DNA from: Candidatus Rokuibacteriota bacterium
GTDB lineage: Bacteria > Methylomirabilota > Methylomirabilia > Rokubacteriales > CSP1-6
Direction of reading: 5' to 3'
NCBI GenBank assembly: GCA_003221635.1
Contig: QHSR01000259.1
Coordinates: 8,550 to 52,053, forward strand
Length of the DNA stretch: 43,504 bases
In this document: positions 16,616 through 24,779 of the stretch, piece by piece
Position numbering within the stretch: the first letter of the stretch is position 1
Layout of the letters: each line of letters opens with the position of its first letter
The notes under the pieces: model-generated
What the model was told of the DNA's origin: nothing
Seen by the model: only the letters and a program-made list of their open reading frames with translations
Database searches by the model: none
Program-made: the position numbers and the translations under genes

Positions 16616-16819
16616 CTACGGCTGATGTCCGTTCGTGTTGGGGGCATCACGTTTCGCAACAAGCTCAGCCCTGGCCTCTTGAATCCACTGAATGAGCAAA
16701 TCGATTTGCTCGGGGGTGACGACGACGATGTCGTCTTCGTCATCGCCAAAGCGTTCTTGGCTGATCACGATCTCATCGTTATTCGTGCTGACTGCGAATT
16801 GCTCAGCCCGTTTCTCCAT
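16616..16819 (-). CDS. Small acidic protein of unknown function
   Basis: The 67-residue protein is rich in Asp/Glu: NNDEIVISQERFGDDEDDIV, then VVTPEQIDLLIQWIQEARAELVAKRDA. GGGAGG lies upstream of the ATG; GTG starts at 16825 and 16828 are possible. It has lower GC than its neighbours, no signal peptide and no recognised family. The C-terminal half is a likely amphipathic helix. It is the only gene between tRNA-Arg and the copy of that tRNA's 3' end, so it may be cargo of a small integrated element. Confidence 0.6.
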   Translation of the reverse strand: MEKRAEQFAVSTNNDEIVISQERFGDDEDDIVVVTPEQIDLLIQWIQEARAELVAKRDAPNTNGHQP

Positions 16820-17065
16820 CGTCACCACGCCTCCCTCTTCCCGTCGCTTCAAGCTCCACGACCTTCCGAGCACCGCGAGTCTACACCCGCCAGACAATCG
16901 TCTCACCAGTGGTTCACTCCGGTGGTACACTCCCCGCTCAAGCGCCTCGAACAAAGTAAAGCCGAGGCTCCGCGCGGGGACGACGAAGGGGACAACGCCT
17001 CGTCCGAGGTAGGACAAGAAAGCTAGAGACGACGCGGGATTAGAGTACGTGGTGGTGGCCCCTGA

Positions 17066-17088
17066 TCGAATCCTCCAGGGCGCACCAC
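17066..17088 (+). repeat. Duplicated 3' end of tRNA-Arg (candidate attachment-site copy)
   Basis: Twenty-two of 23 bases match the end of the intact tRNA-Arg (16567-16589): TCGAATCCTC-N-AGGGCGCACCAC. Upstream the similarity stops abruptly. Integrases that target tRNA genes leave such copies of the tRNA 3' end at the far end of the inserted DNA. The enclosed segment is about 500 bp and has no integrase gene. Confidence 0.65.
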
Positions 17089-17129
17089 ACTCCACTCTCA
17101 GACGTGGGGCCAACAGAAGGGAGGACCGC

Positions 17130-17333
17130 GTGACGTTCACCAAGTGTGTCTGCGTGGTGCTGCTGGCGGCGCTGGGTGTGATGGTTGTGCAGCCGGCCCC
17201 CGCGGAGGCGCTGGAGCCGATGCTGATCTCGCTGATCGCGGGCGCCGCGGTCGTGGTGGTGGTCCTCATCGCGATCCTCATCATCGCCAACATGTCTGAG
17301 GGACCACGGCTACCGGCGACCCAGAGCCCGTAA
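17130..17333 (+). CDS. Small two-hydrophobic-segment membrane protein
   Basis: GTG at 17130 follows GGGAGGACCGC. The 67-residue protein has an N-terminal signal-like segment (CVCVVLLAALGVMVVQ, then PAPAEA) and a strong transmembrane helix (LISLIAGAAVVVVVLIAILI). A short polar tail ends in MSEGPRLPATQSP. It is probably anchored in the cytoplasmic membrane. It ends four bases before the tadA GTG and may share its transcript. The function is unknown. Confidence 0.65.
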   Translation: MTFTKCVCVVLLAALGVMVVQPAPAEALEPMLISLIAGAAVVVVVLIAILIIANMSEGPRLPATQSP

Positions 17334-17337
17334 GAAG

Positions 17338-17787
17338 GTGGACGCCGAAGGGTTCATGCGCGCGGCGCTCGCCGAGGCGCGGGCAGGCCTCGGGGCCCGC
17401 GAGGTGCCGGTGGGCGCGGTCGTCGTGATCGACGACGTGATCGTCGGGCAGGCGCACAACGCGTCGATCGCACTCGTCGACCCGACGGCGCACGCCGAGG
17501 TGCTGGCCCTGCGCGCGGCGGCGCAGAAGGTCGGCAACTACCGGCTGCCCGGCGCGACGCTCTACGCAACGCTCGAGCCGTGCGCGATGTGTTGTGGCGC
17601 GCTGATTCAAGCGCGCGTGGCGCGCGTCGTGTACGGCGCGCCCGATCCGAAGGCCGGCGCGATCGAGTCTCGGCACCGGCTGCTCGACGACGGGCGTCTG
17701 AACCATCGCGTCGAGGCGCAGGGCGGTGTGCTCGGCGCCGAGTGCGGCGCCCTGCTCAAGGAGTTCTTCGAGGGCAAGCGCGGCTGA
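17338..17787 (+). CDS. tadA: tRNA adenosine(34) deaminase TadA
   Basis: The 149-residue protein is a cytidine-deaminase-fold enzyme that converts wobble adenosine to inosine in tRNA-Arg(ACG). Zinc and catalytic motifs are visible: HAE at residues 52-54 (His ligand and proton-shuttle Glu) and PCAMC at 81-85 (two Cys ligands), with the family's EVPVGAVVV and ARVARVVYGAPDPKAGA. The start is uncertain: GTG at 17338 fits the usual N-terminal length, and ATG at 17356 preceded by GAAGGG is an alternative. It converges with the oxidoreductase gene, four bases apart. Confidence 0.93.
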   Translation: MDAEGFMRAALAEARAGLGAREVPVGAVVVIDDVIVGQAHNASIALVDPTAHAEVLALRAAAQKVGNYRLPGATLYATLEPCAMCCGALIQARVARVVYGAPDPKAGAIESRHRLLDDGRLNHRVEAQGGVLGAECGALLKEFFEGKRG

Positions 17788-17791
17788 GCCG

Positions 17792-18922
17792 CTACAGCGC
17801 CGCCACCGCCGGGATGACCTTCGCGCCCATCAGCTCGATCGAGCGCATCGTCGTCGGGTGGTCCATGCGCGACTCCTGAGCCTCCAGGAGGAGGTGGCCG
17901 ACCCCCAGCTCGCGCTGGACGCGCGCGAACCGGTCGATCACCTCGTCGGGCGTGCCGGCGACGATGAACTGACCGTCCAGCAGCTCCTGGTAGCTCATCG
18001 TGGCCAGCGACCGCGGCCGCGCGCGCAGCGCGAACTGCGTCCCCGCCCGCGAGCGCATCCCCACCGGCGCGAAGTACTCGGTCGGCGCGCGCAGCGTCGG
18101 CCCCATGCGCCAGACGAAGTGCCGTCCGGCCTCGATGGCCTTCGCCTTGGTCTCCGCCGTGACGGCGCAGATGAGAAAGCCGAGGTTGTCGGCGGTCACG
18201 GTCCGGCCGACCTCGGCGGCGCCCTGGCGATAGTACTCGAACAGCTCGCGCGCGATCTCGAACGGCACCAGGAACGGCACGTAGGTGTAGCCGCGCCGGC
18301 CGGCCCACACCGCCGTCTCCGGGCTCGCGGTGCCGGGGATCCAGATCGGCGGATGCGGCTTCTGGAGCGGCAGGCACCACGGGTTCACGTGACGGAAATG
18401 GTAGTGGCGGCCTTCCCAGCGAAACGGCCCCGGCTCGGTCCAGCACTTGAGGATGAGATCGTGGCACTCCTCGAAGCGCTCGCGATTGTGGACGGGGTTC
18501 GTGTTGGACCACCAGGTCTCCACGCCGACGCCGCGCACGAAGCCGGAGAGCACGCGCCCGCCGGAGATCAGGTCCGCCATGGCCAGCTGCTCGGCCATCC
18601 GCACGGGGTTGTCCTCGATCGGCAGGATGTTGCCGAGCAGCAGGATCTTCGCCCGCCGCGTCGTGCGAGCCAGCACCGCCGCGGTCATGTTCACGCCGAC
18701 GTTGACGCACGAGGGCGTCGAGTGGTGCTCGTTGATCATGAGGCCATCAAAGCCCGCCTGGTCGGCGAACTCGTACTCGGTGAGATAACGCTGGTAATTC
18801 GCGGCGGCCTTCTCCCGATCGAAGAACCGGTTGGGGAACTCGAGTCGGAGCGAAGGATACTTGTCGCCCTCCTCGTCAGGGAACTCGTGATGCGGCATCT
18901 CGCTGAAGTAGTAGAGCTTCAT
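17792..18922 (-). CDS. LLM-class flavin-dependent oxidoreductase
   Basis: The 376-residue luciferase-like TIM-barrel protein has the usual N-terminal MKLYYFSEMP, FDGLMINEHHS (catalytic-region His), TTRRAKILLLGNILPIEDNP, VRMAEQLAMADLISGGRVLS and LQKPHPPIWIPGTASPETAVWA. Such enzymes use FMN or F420 in oxygenation or dehydrogenation of organic substrates; this one's substrate is unknown. GGAGGAG lies upstream of the ATG. Its start overlaps the stop of the alpha/beta hydrolase by four bases, so the two form a coupled pair. Confidence 0.9.
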   Translation of the reverse strand: MKLYYFSEMPHHEFPDEEGDKYPSLRLEFPNRFFDREKAAANYQRYLTEYEFADQAGFDGLMINEHHSTPSCVNVGVNMTAAVLARTTRRAKILLLGNILPIEDNPVRMAEQLAMADLISGGRVLSGFVRGVGVETWWSNTNPVHNRERFEECHDLILKCWTEPGPFRWEGRHYHFRHVNPWCLPLQKPHPPIWIPGTASPETAVWAGRRGYTYVPFLVPFEIARELFEYYRQGAAEVGRTVTADNLGFLICAVTAETKAKAIEAGRHFVWRMGPTLRAPTEYFAPVGMRSRAGTQFALRARPRSLATMSYQELLDGQFIVAGTPDEVIDRFARVQRELGVGHLLLEAQESRMDHPTTMRSIELMGAKVIPAVAAL

Positions 18923-19713
18923 CGCCGCGTGTCTCCTCCGAGGAAGTCGAGCACCAGGCGCGCGAAGGCGTCGGGTTGCTCGATGGGCGGCAGGTGGCCG
19001 CACCGCTCGAGCACGGTGAGCCGGGCGTTGGGCAGGTGCCGCCGGTACTGTTCGCCGCACTCGACGGGCACGACCCGGTCCTCGCGGCCCCAGACGATCA
19101 GCGTCGGATTCGCCACGCGCGGCAGCAAGTGCCCTAGCCGGGGATTGTGCATGTACGGTTTCCAGGTCAGGCGCGCCGCCATTTCTCGGTTCCGCGTCGC
19201 GATCTCGATCTCCGCCGGCGTGGGCGCCCGGCCGTAGAGCTCGTCCCACTCCGGGACGGTCTTCGGGTCGTGAACGGTCATGGTGAGAAGCTGCGGAGGC
19301 GAATAGTAGAAGACGTCGAGGATCTCGCCCGTCTCCGGCTTGAGGCCGACCGGCGCAACCAGCACGAGCCGGGCGATCGAGCCCGGGCTCATCGTCGCCA
19401 TTTCTGCCGCGGTCCACCCGCCGATCGAGTGGCCCAGGAGGTGCGGCCGGCCGAGCCCGGCGGCGTCGATGAACCAGAGATGGAACCGGGCGAGGTCGTC
19501 GATGCCGTCCATCCAGTCGGCGTCGCCGGAGCGCCCGAAGCCCGGATGCGTGGGCGCCCACACCGTGAAGCGCTCGGCCACCTGCGCGAGCCACCGGGTC
19601 CACCCACGGTTGCCGCCGGCGCCGTGGAGCACCAGCAACGGGTCGCCCTGCCCGCCGATCCAGGTGTGCACGCCGATACCGCCGATCGAGATCGTCTCCT
19701 CTCGAGGTCGCAT
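18919..19713 (-). CDS. Alpha/beta hydrolase
   Basis: The 264-residue protein has the canonical fold: oxyanion LHGAGG at residues 29-34, the nucleophile elbow GHSIGG (Ser96), the acid region VWGREDRVVP and the His motif CGHLPPIEQPDAFARLVLDFL. It could hydrolyse an ester, a lactone or the C-C bond of a ring-cleavage product; sequence alone does not decide. It is translated together with the LLM oxidoreductase (ATGA overlap), which suggests oxidation followed by hydrolysis. ATG at 19713 has no ribosome-binding site but lies seven bases from a -10-like box, suggesting a leaderless mRNA. Confidence 0.88.
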   Translation of the reverse strand: MRPREETISIGGIGVHTWIGGQGDPLLVLHGAGGNRGWTRWLAQVAERFTVWAPTHPGFGRSGDADWMDGIDDLARFHLWFIDAAGLGRPHLLGHSIGGWTAAEMATMSPGSIARLVLVAPVGLKPETGEILDVFYYSPPQLLTMTVHDPKTVPEWDELYGRAPTPAEIEIATRNREMAARLTWKPYMHNPRLGHLLPRVANPTLIVWGREDRVVPVECGEQYRRHLPNARLTVLERCGHLPPIEQPDAFARLVLDFLGGDTRR

Positions 19714-19734
19714 GCGCCGTATTATGCTCCAGCC
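19714..19734. promoter_or_regulatory. Symmetric divergent promoter for two leaderless genes
   Basis: The 21 bp between two divergent ATGs contains TATTAT (19720-19725) on the plus strand and the offset CATAAT (19726-19721) on the minus strand. TATTAT ends nine bases before the plus ATG; CATAAT ends seven bases before the minus ATG. Neither gene has room for a Shine-Dalgarno site. The sequence fits back-to-back -10 boxes with transcription starting at or near each start codon. Confidence 0.5.
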
Positions 19735-21180
19735 ATGGAAAAGACGCCCCTCGCCGTACAGCTCGGAGAGTTCGTCGCCCGGCTCCGCTTCGAGGAGCTC
19801 CCCCCCGCCGTCGTCGACAAGGCGAAGGCCTTCGTGAACCACGCCGTCACCGTCGGGCTGGCCGGCGCGGACAACGCGCGCACGGCGGCGGCGCGGCGCG
19901 CCGTGATCGAGCACGAGAGTCTCGGCCCGCGGCGGGTCGGGGCCGGCCAGGGCGCGACGCTGTGGGCGGACGGTACGCGCGTCACGCGCGCGGGCGCCGC
20001 CTTCGCGAACGGTGTGGCGGTGGCCGTGAACAACCAGTGCGACTCGTATCACATGCTCACGCATCCCGGCGTCCTCATCGTCCCGGCCGGTCTGGCGACC
20101 GCCGAGGGGGCAGGGAAGACCGGCCGCGAGCTTCTGACCGCGCTCGTCGCCGGCTACGAGGTGCAGTGCCGGTGTGCGCGCGATTTCATTCCGTCGACTC
20201 CGGCGCACGGCTTTCGCGCCAGTCCGGTCTACGGCATTCTCGGCTGCGCCGCGACGACGGCGAGGCTGCTCGGCCTCGACGCGCGGGGGACCGGCAATGC
20301 CATTGCGCTGGCCGCGAGCTTTGCGGGGAGCCTCATCGAGGGCCAGCGCACCGGCGCGCGCGATGCGGACTTCGCCGAGGCCCAGGCGGCGCGGAGCGGC
20401 ATGTGGGCGGCCAGTCTCGCCGCCCAGGGCTTTCAGGGGGCGCCGACGGCGCTGGAGGGCGACGGCGGGTTCTACTACGCGTTCACCGGCAGCAACAAGG
20501 GCGATCTGGCCTACACCTTCACCGGGCCGCCCAGGGCCAACCTCGACGAGATCGTGGCGGATCTCGGCCGGCGCTGGGAAGTCCTCGACGTCAAGTTCAA
20601 GATCTATCCGACGCCGGGATTCAATCAGCCGGTCGTCTGGCTGGCGAGCGAGATGACGGCCCGACACACGCTCGCGGCCGACGAGGTCGAGCACATCACG
20701 CTCGAGATGAACTACCTGGAGACGCTCTATCCGTCGCCCCGATTCCCTCGCCCCCCGGCCCCCGACGGCAGCGGGTTCGGACGCACGGCCTACATGCTGG
20801 CGTACACGGTGATCGCCGGCGACTATCCCGTGCTGGAACGCAACGTGGAGGACCCGCGCGACGCGGGCGCCTCGAGCGGCGCAGAGCTCGGGGCGCGCGT
20901 GGCCGCGCTCCAGCGGCGTGTCGAGATCATCGGTGAGGTCGGCCGCGAGTGCTTCGCGCCGCGATTGACGTTCACGCTGCGGGACGGCCGGCGCGTCACC
21001 GGCGAATACCACGGGCGCGAGCTGATGTGGGACTTCGCGCGGGACGCCGAGGTGCTGCGGCGCTTCGTGCCGGGCCTACCGATCTCGGCGCCGCGCTACG
21101 ATCGATTCGTGGCCGCCGTGGCCGGGCTGGACAAGGCACCGTCGGTCGACGAGGTCGTCCGCCTCACGTTGCCCGAGTAG
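19735..21180 (+). CDS. MmgE/PrpD family protein
   Basis: The 481-residue protein matches the MmgE/PrpD family (2-methylcitrate dehydratase, cis-aconitate decarboxylase and relatives): LGEFVARLRFEELPPAVVDKAK at the N terminus, NGVAVAVNNQCDSYHMLTHPG, VLIVPAGLATAEGAG, GFRASPVYGILGCAATTARL and the C-terminal FKIYPTPGFNQPVV. The protein is all-helical with a small lid domain. The substrate is unknown; many members in such genomes are of uncertain reaction. The start lies 21 bp from a divergent ATG, with no ribosome-binding site and a -10-like box instead. It converges with the downstream oxidoreductase gene. Confidence 0.88.
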   Translation: MEKTPLAVQLGEFVARLRFEELPPAVVDKAKAFVNHAVTVGLAGADNARTAAARRAVIEHESLGPRRVGAGQGATLWADGTRVTRAGAAFANGVAVAVNNQCDSYHMLTHPGVLIVPAGLATAEGAGKTGRELLTALVAGYEVQCRCARDFIPSTPAHGFRASPVYGILGCAATTARLLGLDARGTGNAIALAASFAGSLIEGQRTGARDADFAEAQAARSGMWAASLAAQGFQGAPTALEGDGGFYYAFTGSNKGDLAYTFTGPPRANLDEIVADLGRRWEVLDVKFKIYPTPGFNQPVVWLASEMTARHTLAADEVEHITLEMNYLETLYPSPRFPRPPAPDGSGFGRTAYMLAYTVIAGDYPVLERNVEDPRDAGASSGAELGARVAALQRRVEIIGEVGRECFAPRLTFTLRDGRRVTGEYHGRELMWDFARDAEVLRRFVPGLPISAPRYDRFVAAVAGLDKAPSVDEVVRLTLPE

Positions 21181-21211
21181 CGTCGAGGATGCGGCGGTCC
21201 GCCGCGATCGC

Positions 21212-22060
21212 CTACTTCAAGACCGCGTCGGCCATGCGTGACAGCTCCGTCCCCATCTCCGCCTCGGTCTTGACCACGGGCGGCCGCACGATGACCCGGT
21301 TGGCGCCCGCGTCGTGGAAGCGTCTCAGGAGGTCGCGGTCGGCCGGCTGGCCGTGGACGGAGATGGTGATCTTCGATGGATCGCGCCCCGCGTCCTTCGC
21401 CAGCCGATCGAGCGTCGCACGGCCCTCGCGAAGCTTCTCCGGCGTGACGCGGTTCGGCAGCCAGCCGTCACCCCAGGCGACGATGCGCTCCAGGATGTTC
21501 TTCGCCGCGCCGCCCAGGAGCACCGGCGGGTGCGGCTTCTGCAGGGGCTTGGGGAACGACTTCACGAGCGGGAAGTCATAGTACTTGCCGTGGAACTCGG
21601 CCGCGGGCTTCGTCCACAGCTCTTTCATGGCCAGGATCGACTCCCGCGTCTGGGTCCAGCGGTGATCGAAGTCGCCGCCCATGATCTGGGTCTCTTCCCG
21701 GAGCCAGCCCGCCCCGATGCCGAACAGAAACCGCCCGCCGCTGAAGAGGTCGAGCGTCGAGATCTCCTTGGCCAGGAGCAGCGGGTGGCGCTCCGGGACG
21801 AGCACGATCCCGGTCCCGAGCTTGATCGTCTTCGTGGCGCCCGACGCGCGCGCCAGCGCGACGAAGGGATCGACGAAGTGCGAGTAGCTCTCCGGGATGA
21901 CGCCGTCCTCCGAGCCCGGAAAGCGACTCGTCGCGTGCACGGGAATGAACGGATGCTCGGCGCACCAGAACGACTCGAAGCCGAGCTCTTCGGCCTTCCG
22001 GGCCATGAAGGCGACGTCGACGTGATACGCGGGCAGCGGAACGGAGACACCGATGTTCAT
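21212..22060 (-). CDS. LLM-class oxidoreductase, probably F420-dependent
   Basis: The 282-residue protein shows the TIGR03619-like pattern: MNIGVSVPLPAYHVDVAFMA, ELGFESFWCAEHPFIPVHAT, IKLGTGIVLVPERHPLLLAK, EISTLDLFSGGRFLFGIGAG and QKPHPPVLLGGAAKN. These are hallmarks of F420 or FMN luciferase-like enzymes; the cofactor is inferred. AAGGAG precedes the ATG. It is the last gene of a same-strand run with the HSL esterase (33 bp gap) and nitrile hydratase. Confidence 0.9.
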   Translation of the reverse strand: MNIGVSVPLPAYHVDVAFMARKAEELGFESFWCAEHPFIPVHATSRFPGSEDGVIPESYSHFVDPFVALARASGATKTIKLGTGIVLVPERHPLLLAKEISTLDLFSGGRFLFGIGAGWLREETQIMGGDFDHRWTQTRESILAMKELWTKPAAEFHGKYYDFPLVKSFPKPLQKPHPPVLLGGAAKNILERIVAWGDGWLPNRVTPEKLREGRATLDRLAKDAGRDPSKITISVHGQPADRDLLRRFHDAGANRVIVRPPVVKTEAEMGTELSRMADAVLK

Positions 22061-22093
22061 GGCGACACTCCTTCTATCGGGCTCGCACTTCCT

Positions 22094-23035
22094 TCAGCGC
22101 AGCGCCTGGCGCAGGGAGGCCGCCACGTGAGAGATGGCGCGATTCCCGGTGTCGATGAGCCGGCCCATGGGCATGAAGCCGTGGATCATCCCGCCGTAGC
22201 AGACGTAGTCCACGAGCACCCCCGCGTCCGTGAGCCGGGCCGCGTAGGCCGCGCCCTCGTCGCGCAGCGGATCGAACCCCGCGGTGACGACGAGCGCGGG
22301 CGGGAGCCTCGCGAGCGACTGCGCGCGCAGCGGCGAAGCGCGCCAGTCCTCGGCGTCGCGCGCCGACGTCAAGTAGTGGTTCGTGAACCATCGCATGCTC
22401 TCGCGCGTCAGGAGGTAGCCGTCGCTGAAATCGCGATACGACTGTGACTCGGCGCCGACGTCGGTCACCGGGTAGACGAGAACTTGCAGGGCGATGGCCG
22501 GCGCGCCGGCCTCTCGCGCCAGCAGCGCGACGGTCGCGGCGAGGTTACCGCCGGCGCTGTCGCCGGCGACGGCCAGGTGCTGGGCGTCGACGCCGAGCTC
22601 GCGGCCGTGCGCGGCGACCCAGCGCGTCGCCGCCCAGGCGTCGTCCACGGCTGCGGGGAACTTGTGCTCGGGCGCCAGGCGGTAGTCGACGGCGACGACC
22701 GCGATCCCCGCCTCGGCCGTGAGCTGCCGGCACTGCACGTCGTGCGTGTCGAGGTCGCCGATCACCCAGCCGCCGCCGTGAAAGTAGACGAGCGCCGGGA
22801 GCGGCGTGGCGGCCGCCACGCCCGTCGGTCGATAGACGCGCAGCGGGATCGGCCCGCCGGGTCCGTCGGCCATCAAGTTTCTGACCGCGCCGATCTCCGG
22901 CGGCGTCGGGGTCGATGCCGGGCGCGTCTCGCGGAACAGCTGGCGGGCGTCCTTGGGTGACAGCGTGTGATAGGCCGGGCGCCCCGACTTGATGACGAGG
23001 TTGATCACGTTCCGGGCCTGGGGATCGAGGGCCAT
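22094..23035 (-). CDS. HSL/BFAE-family alpha/beta hydrolase (esterase)
   Basis: The 313-residue protein has the hormone-sensitive-lipase type oxyanion motif HGGGW (residues 86-90), the nucleophile motif GDSAGGN (Ser160), the acid region FDPLRDEG and His in YGGMIHGFM. DYRLAPEHKFPAAVDDA is typical of the family. It is a cytoplasmic carboxylesterase for small esters. AAGGAG precedes ATG at 23035; the frame is open further upstream but without family similarity. It lies 31 bp downstream of the nitrile hydratase accessory gene and is probably in its operon. Confidence 0.92.
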   Translation of the reverse strand: MALDPQARNVINLVIKSGRPAYHTLSPKDARQLFRETRPASTPTPPEIGAVRNLMADGPGGPIPLRVYRPTGVAAATPLPALVYFHGGGWVIGDLDTHDVQCRQLTAEAGIAVVAVDYRLAPEHKFPAAVDDAWAATRWVAAHGRELGVDAQHLAVAGDSAGGNLAATVALLAREAGAPAIALQVLVYPVTDVGAESQSYRDFSDGYLLTRESMRWFTNHYLTSARDAEDWRASPLRAQSLARLPPALVVTAGFDPLRDEGAAYAARLTDAGVLVDYVCYGGMIHGFMPMGRLIDTGNRAISHVAASLRQALR

Positions 23036-23066
23036 GGCGCTCTCCTTCGCGGGGTAAGGCGTGCGG

Positions 23067-23405
23067 CTAGAAGACGTCGTCGCGGCGACCGGTCTCGAAG
23101 TCGTGCGTGCGGTCGGCGAGGGCACCCGCGTCGAGCAGGCCCTTGTCGGCGAGCAGATGCTCGAAGGCCTGGAGCCAGCGCTCGTAGTAGCTCGAGGACT
23201 CGCCCGCCTGCTCCGCGTGCGCGATCTCGGCGATGAGCCGGGCCTGGAACTCGCGCCACGCGAAGCACGCCTCGTGGCTCATCGCCACGGTCATGCCGAA
23301 GATGCGGCCCTGCCACGCCTCGTCGAAGACCAGCTCGCCGTTCTTCCTCGGCAACGCCGCCTGGCCCGTCATGTCGGCGATCTCACGGCTCGGGACGGGG
23401 TCCAT
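23067..23405 (-). CDS. Nitrile hydratase accessory protein
   Basis: The 112-residue protein resembles the N-terminal part of nitrile hydratase beta subunits, including LVFDEAWQGRIFGMTVAM and [20 protein letters not shown], which mirrors [19 protein letters not shown] in the beta subunit here. In cobalt-type systems this small protein binds the alpha subunit and delivers cobalt by subunit swapping. It stops before the beta C-terminal domain. ATG at 23405 lies 16 bp after the alpha stop; an upstream in-frame start at 23462 overlaps the alpha gene and is less likely. Confidence 0.85.
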   Translation of the reverse strand: MDPVPSREIADMTGQAALPRKNGELVFDEAWQGRIFGMTVAMSHEACFAWREFQARLIAEIAHAEQAGESSSYYERWLQAFEHLLADKGLLDAGALADRTHDFETGRRDDVF

Positions 23406-23421
23406 CGCCCGGGGCCTCGGG

Positions 23422-24045
23422 TCAGCGGGCCGCGGCCGTGGGAGGCGGCACCAGCGCCACACCGATCATCGCGTCGCGCGTGACCAGGTTCGCCAGCTCG
23501 GCCTCGCTCAGGCGTTCGGTCCCGGGGGGACGTTGTGGGAGAACCAGGTAGCGGAGCTCCGCGCTCGAGTCCCAGATGCGGATCTCCACGCTCTCGGGCA
23601 GGTCGACGCCGAACTCGTGCAGCACCACGCGAGGCTCACGCACCGCCCGCGAGCGGTACTCGAACGACTTGTACCAGACCGGCGGGAGGCCGATGAGAGC
23701 ATGCGGATAGCAGGAGCAGAGCGTGCAAACGACCAGATTGTGTACTCCGGGCGTGTTCTCGACCACCTGGAGGTCGACCCCGCCGAAGCCCAGCTCTTCG
23801 ATGGCCGCGGTCCCGTCGGTGAGGAGGCGCTGGCGGTACGCCGGATCGACCCAGGCGCGGGCGACGACCTTGGCGCCGTTGTGGGGCCCGATGTCCTGCT
23901 CGTAGGCGCCGACGATCCGGTCGACGGCCTCGCTCGAGACGAGCTTCTTCTCGACGAGCAACGACTCGAGGGCGCGGACCCGGAGCGAGAGAACGGACTC
24001 CGGCTCGCGGTGATGGTGTCCGTGTTCGTCGTGGGCGCCGCTCAT
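23422..24045 (-). CDS. nthA: Nitrile hydratase alpha subunit (cobalt type)
   Basis: The 207-residue protein is the catalytic, metal-binding subunit that hydrates nitriles to amides. The metal centre VCTLCSC is at residues 106-112 (ligands Cys107, Cys110, Cys112; Thr108 rather than Ser marks the cobalt type). [15 protein letters not shown] and the [17 protein letters not shown] segment follow. A His-rich N terminus (HDEHGHHH) is unusual and could bind metal. AAGGAG precedes the ATG, which overlaps the beta-subunit stop by four bases. Confidence 0.95.
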   Translation of the reverse strand: MSGAHDEHGHHHREPESVLSLRVRALESLLVEKKLVSSEAVDRIVGAYEQDIGPHNGAKVVARAWVDPAYRQRLLTDGTAAIEELGFGGVDLQVVENTPGVHNLVVCTLCSCYPHALIGLPPVWYKSFEYRSRAVREPRVVLHEFGVDLPESVEIRIWDSSAELRYLVLPQRPPGTERLSEAELANLVTRDAMIGVALVPPPTAAAR

Positions 24046-24734
24046 GACGTGCTCCTTGCGGGGGCGGCCGGCTCGAGGTAGCGCTCCCAGAGGTCGATGT
24101 GGACCGGCGCGCACGGCTCGGCCGACCCGCCCCACAGTTCGCCGGCGTCGAAGCGGACGCTGTAGAGCGCGTGGGACTGCTCGCCCTGTCCGTGAGCGTT
24201 GGTGTCCGGAAAGATGAAGGACCCGTGCACGCGGGCGATGACGCCGGGCTTGCCGCGCGCGTAGCGGGGCAGCCGCGTGTGTCCCACCGGCGCGTCGTTG
24301 CGCGTGAGGACGCAATCTCCTGTCGCGAAGCGCGGCGGCGGTCCGGGCTGGCGGTAGCGAGTGCGCTCCCGCGTGGCCCGCAGCATGCCCTCGAGGAGCT
24401 TGGGATCGGAGTGCGGCGGCGCCGGATCGGACCCGCCGGCGAGCTGGGCCATGCGGCGCTCCAGCTCCTCGTGCGTGATCACGCCCTTCTCGACGAGCAG
24501 CCGCACGTTGCGGTCGAGCCAGCGCTCGTAGTAGCTCGAGGCCAGGTAGTCGATCGGCGCCATCCGCTCGATGGCGTGGCGACTCTCGTCGATGTTGAAG
24601 AGGTGCTGCACGCTGCACGCCCGGGTGAGTCCGAAGACCCGCCCCTCCCAGGCCGCGTGGAAGACGGGCTCGGTTGCCTCGCGCTCGACGCGCCCGAAGC
24701 CGTGCATGCCGCCCATGTCGTGGATGCCGTTCAT
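24042..24734 (-). CDS. nthB: Nitrile hydratase beta subunit
   Basis: The 230-residue protein begins with the conserved [14 protein letters not shown] and continues with [19 protein letters not shown]. The C-terminal SH3-like domain has [40 protein letters not shown] and [20 protein letters not shown]. It forms the dimer with the alpha subunit. The order beta-alpha-accessory is that of cobalt nitrile hydratases. AGGTGA precedes the ATG. It lies 45 bp downstream of an alpha/beta hydrolase gene on the same strand. Confidence 0.95.
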   Translation of the reverse strand: MNGIHDMGGMHGFGRVEREATEPVFHAAWEGRVFGLTRACSVQHLFNIDESRHAIERMAPIDYLASSYYERWLDRNVRLLVEKGVITHEELERRMAQLAGGSDPAPPHSDPKLLEGMLRATRERTRYRQPGPPPRFATGDCVLTRNDAPVGHTRLPRYARGKPGVIARVHGSFIFPDTNAHGQGEQSHALYSVRFDAGELWGGSAEPCAPVHIDLWERYLEPAAPARSTS

Positions 24735-24779
24735 GTCACCTGGCCTCGGGGGGCACTTTGCAACGCGCTGATGCCCCTG

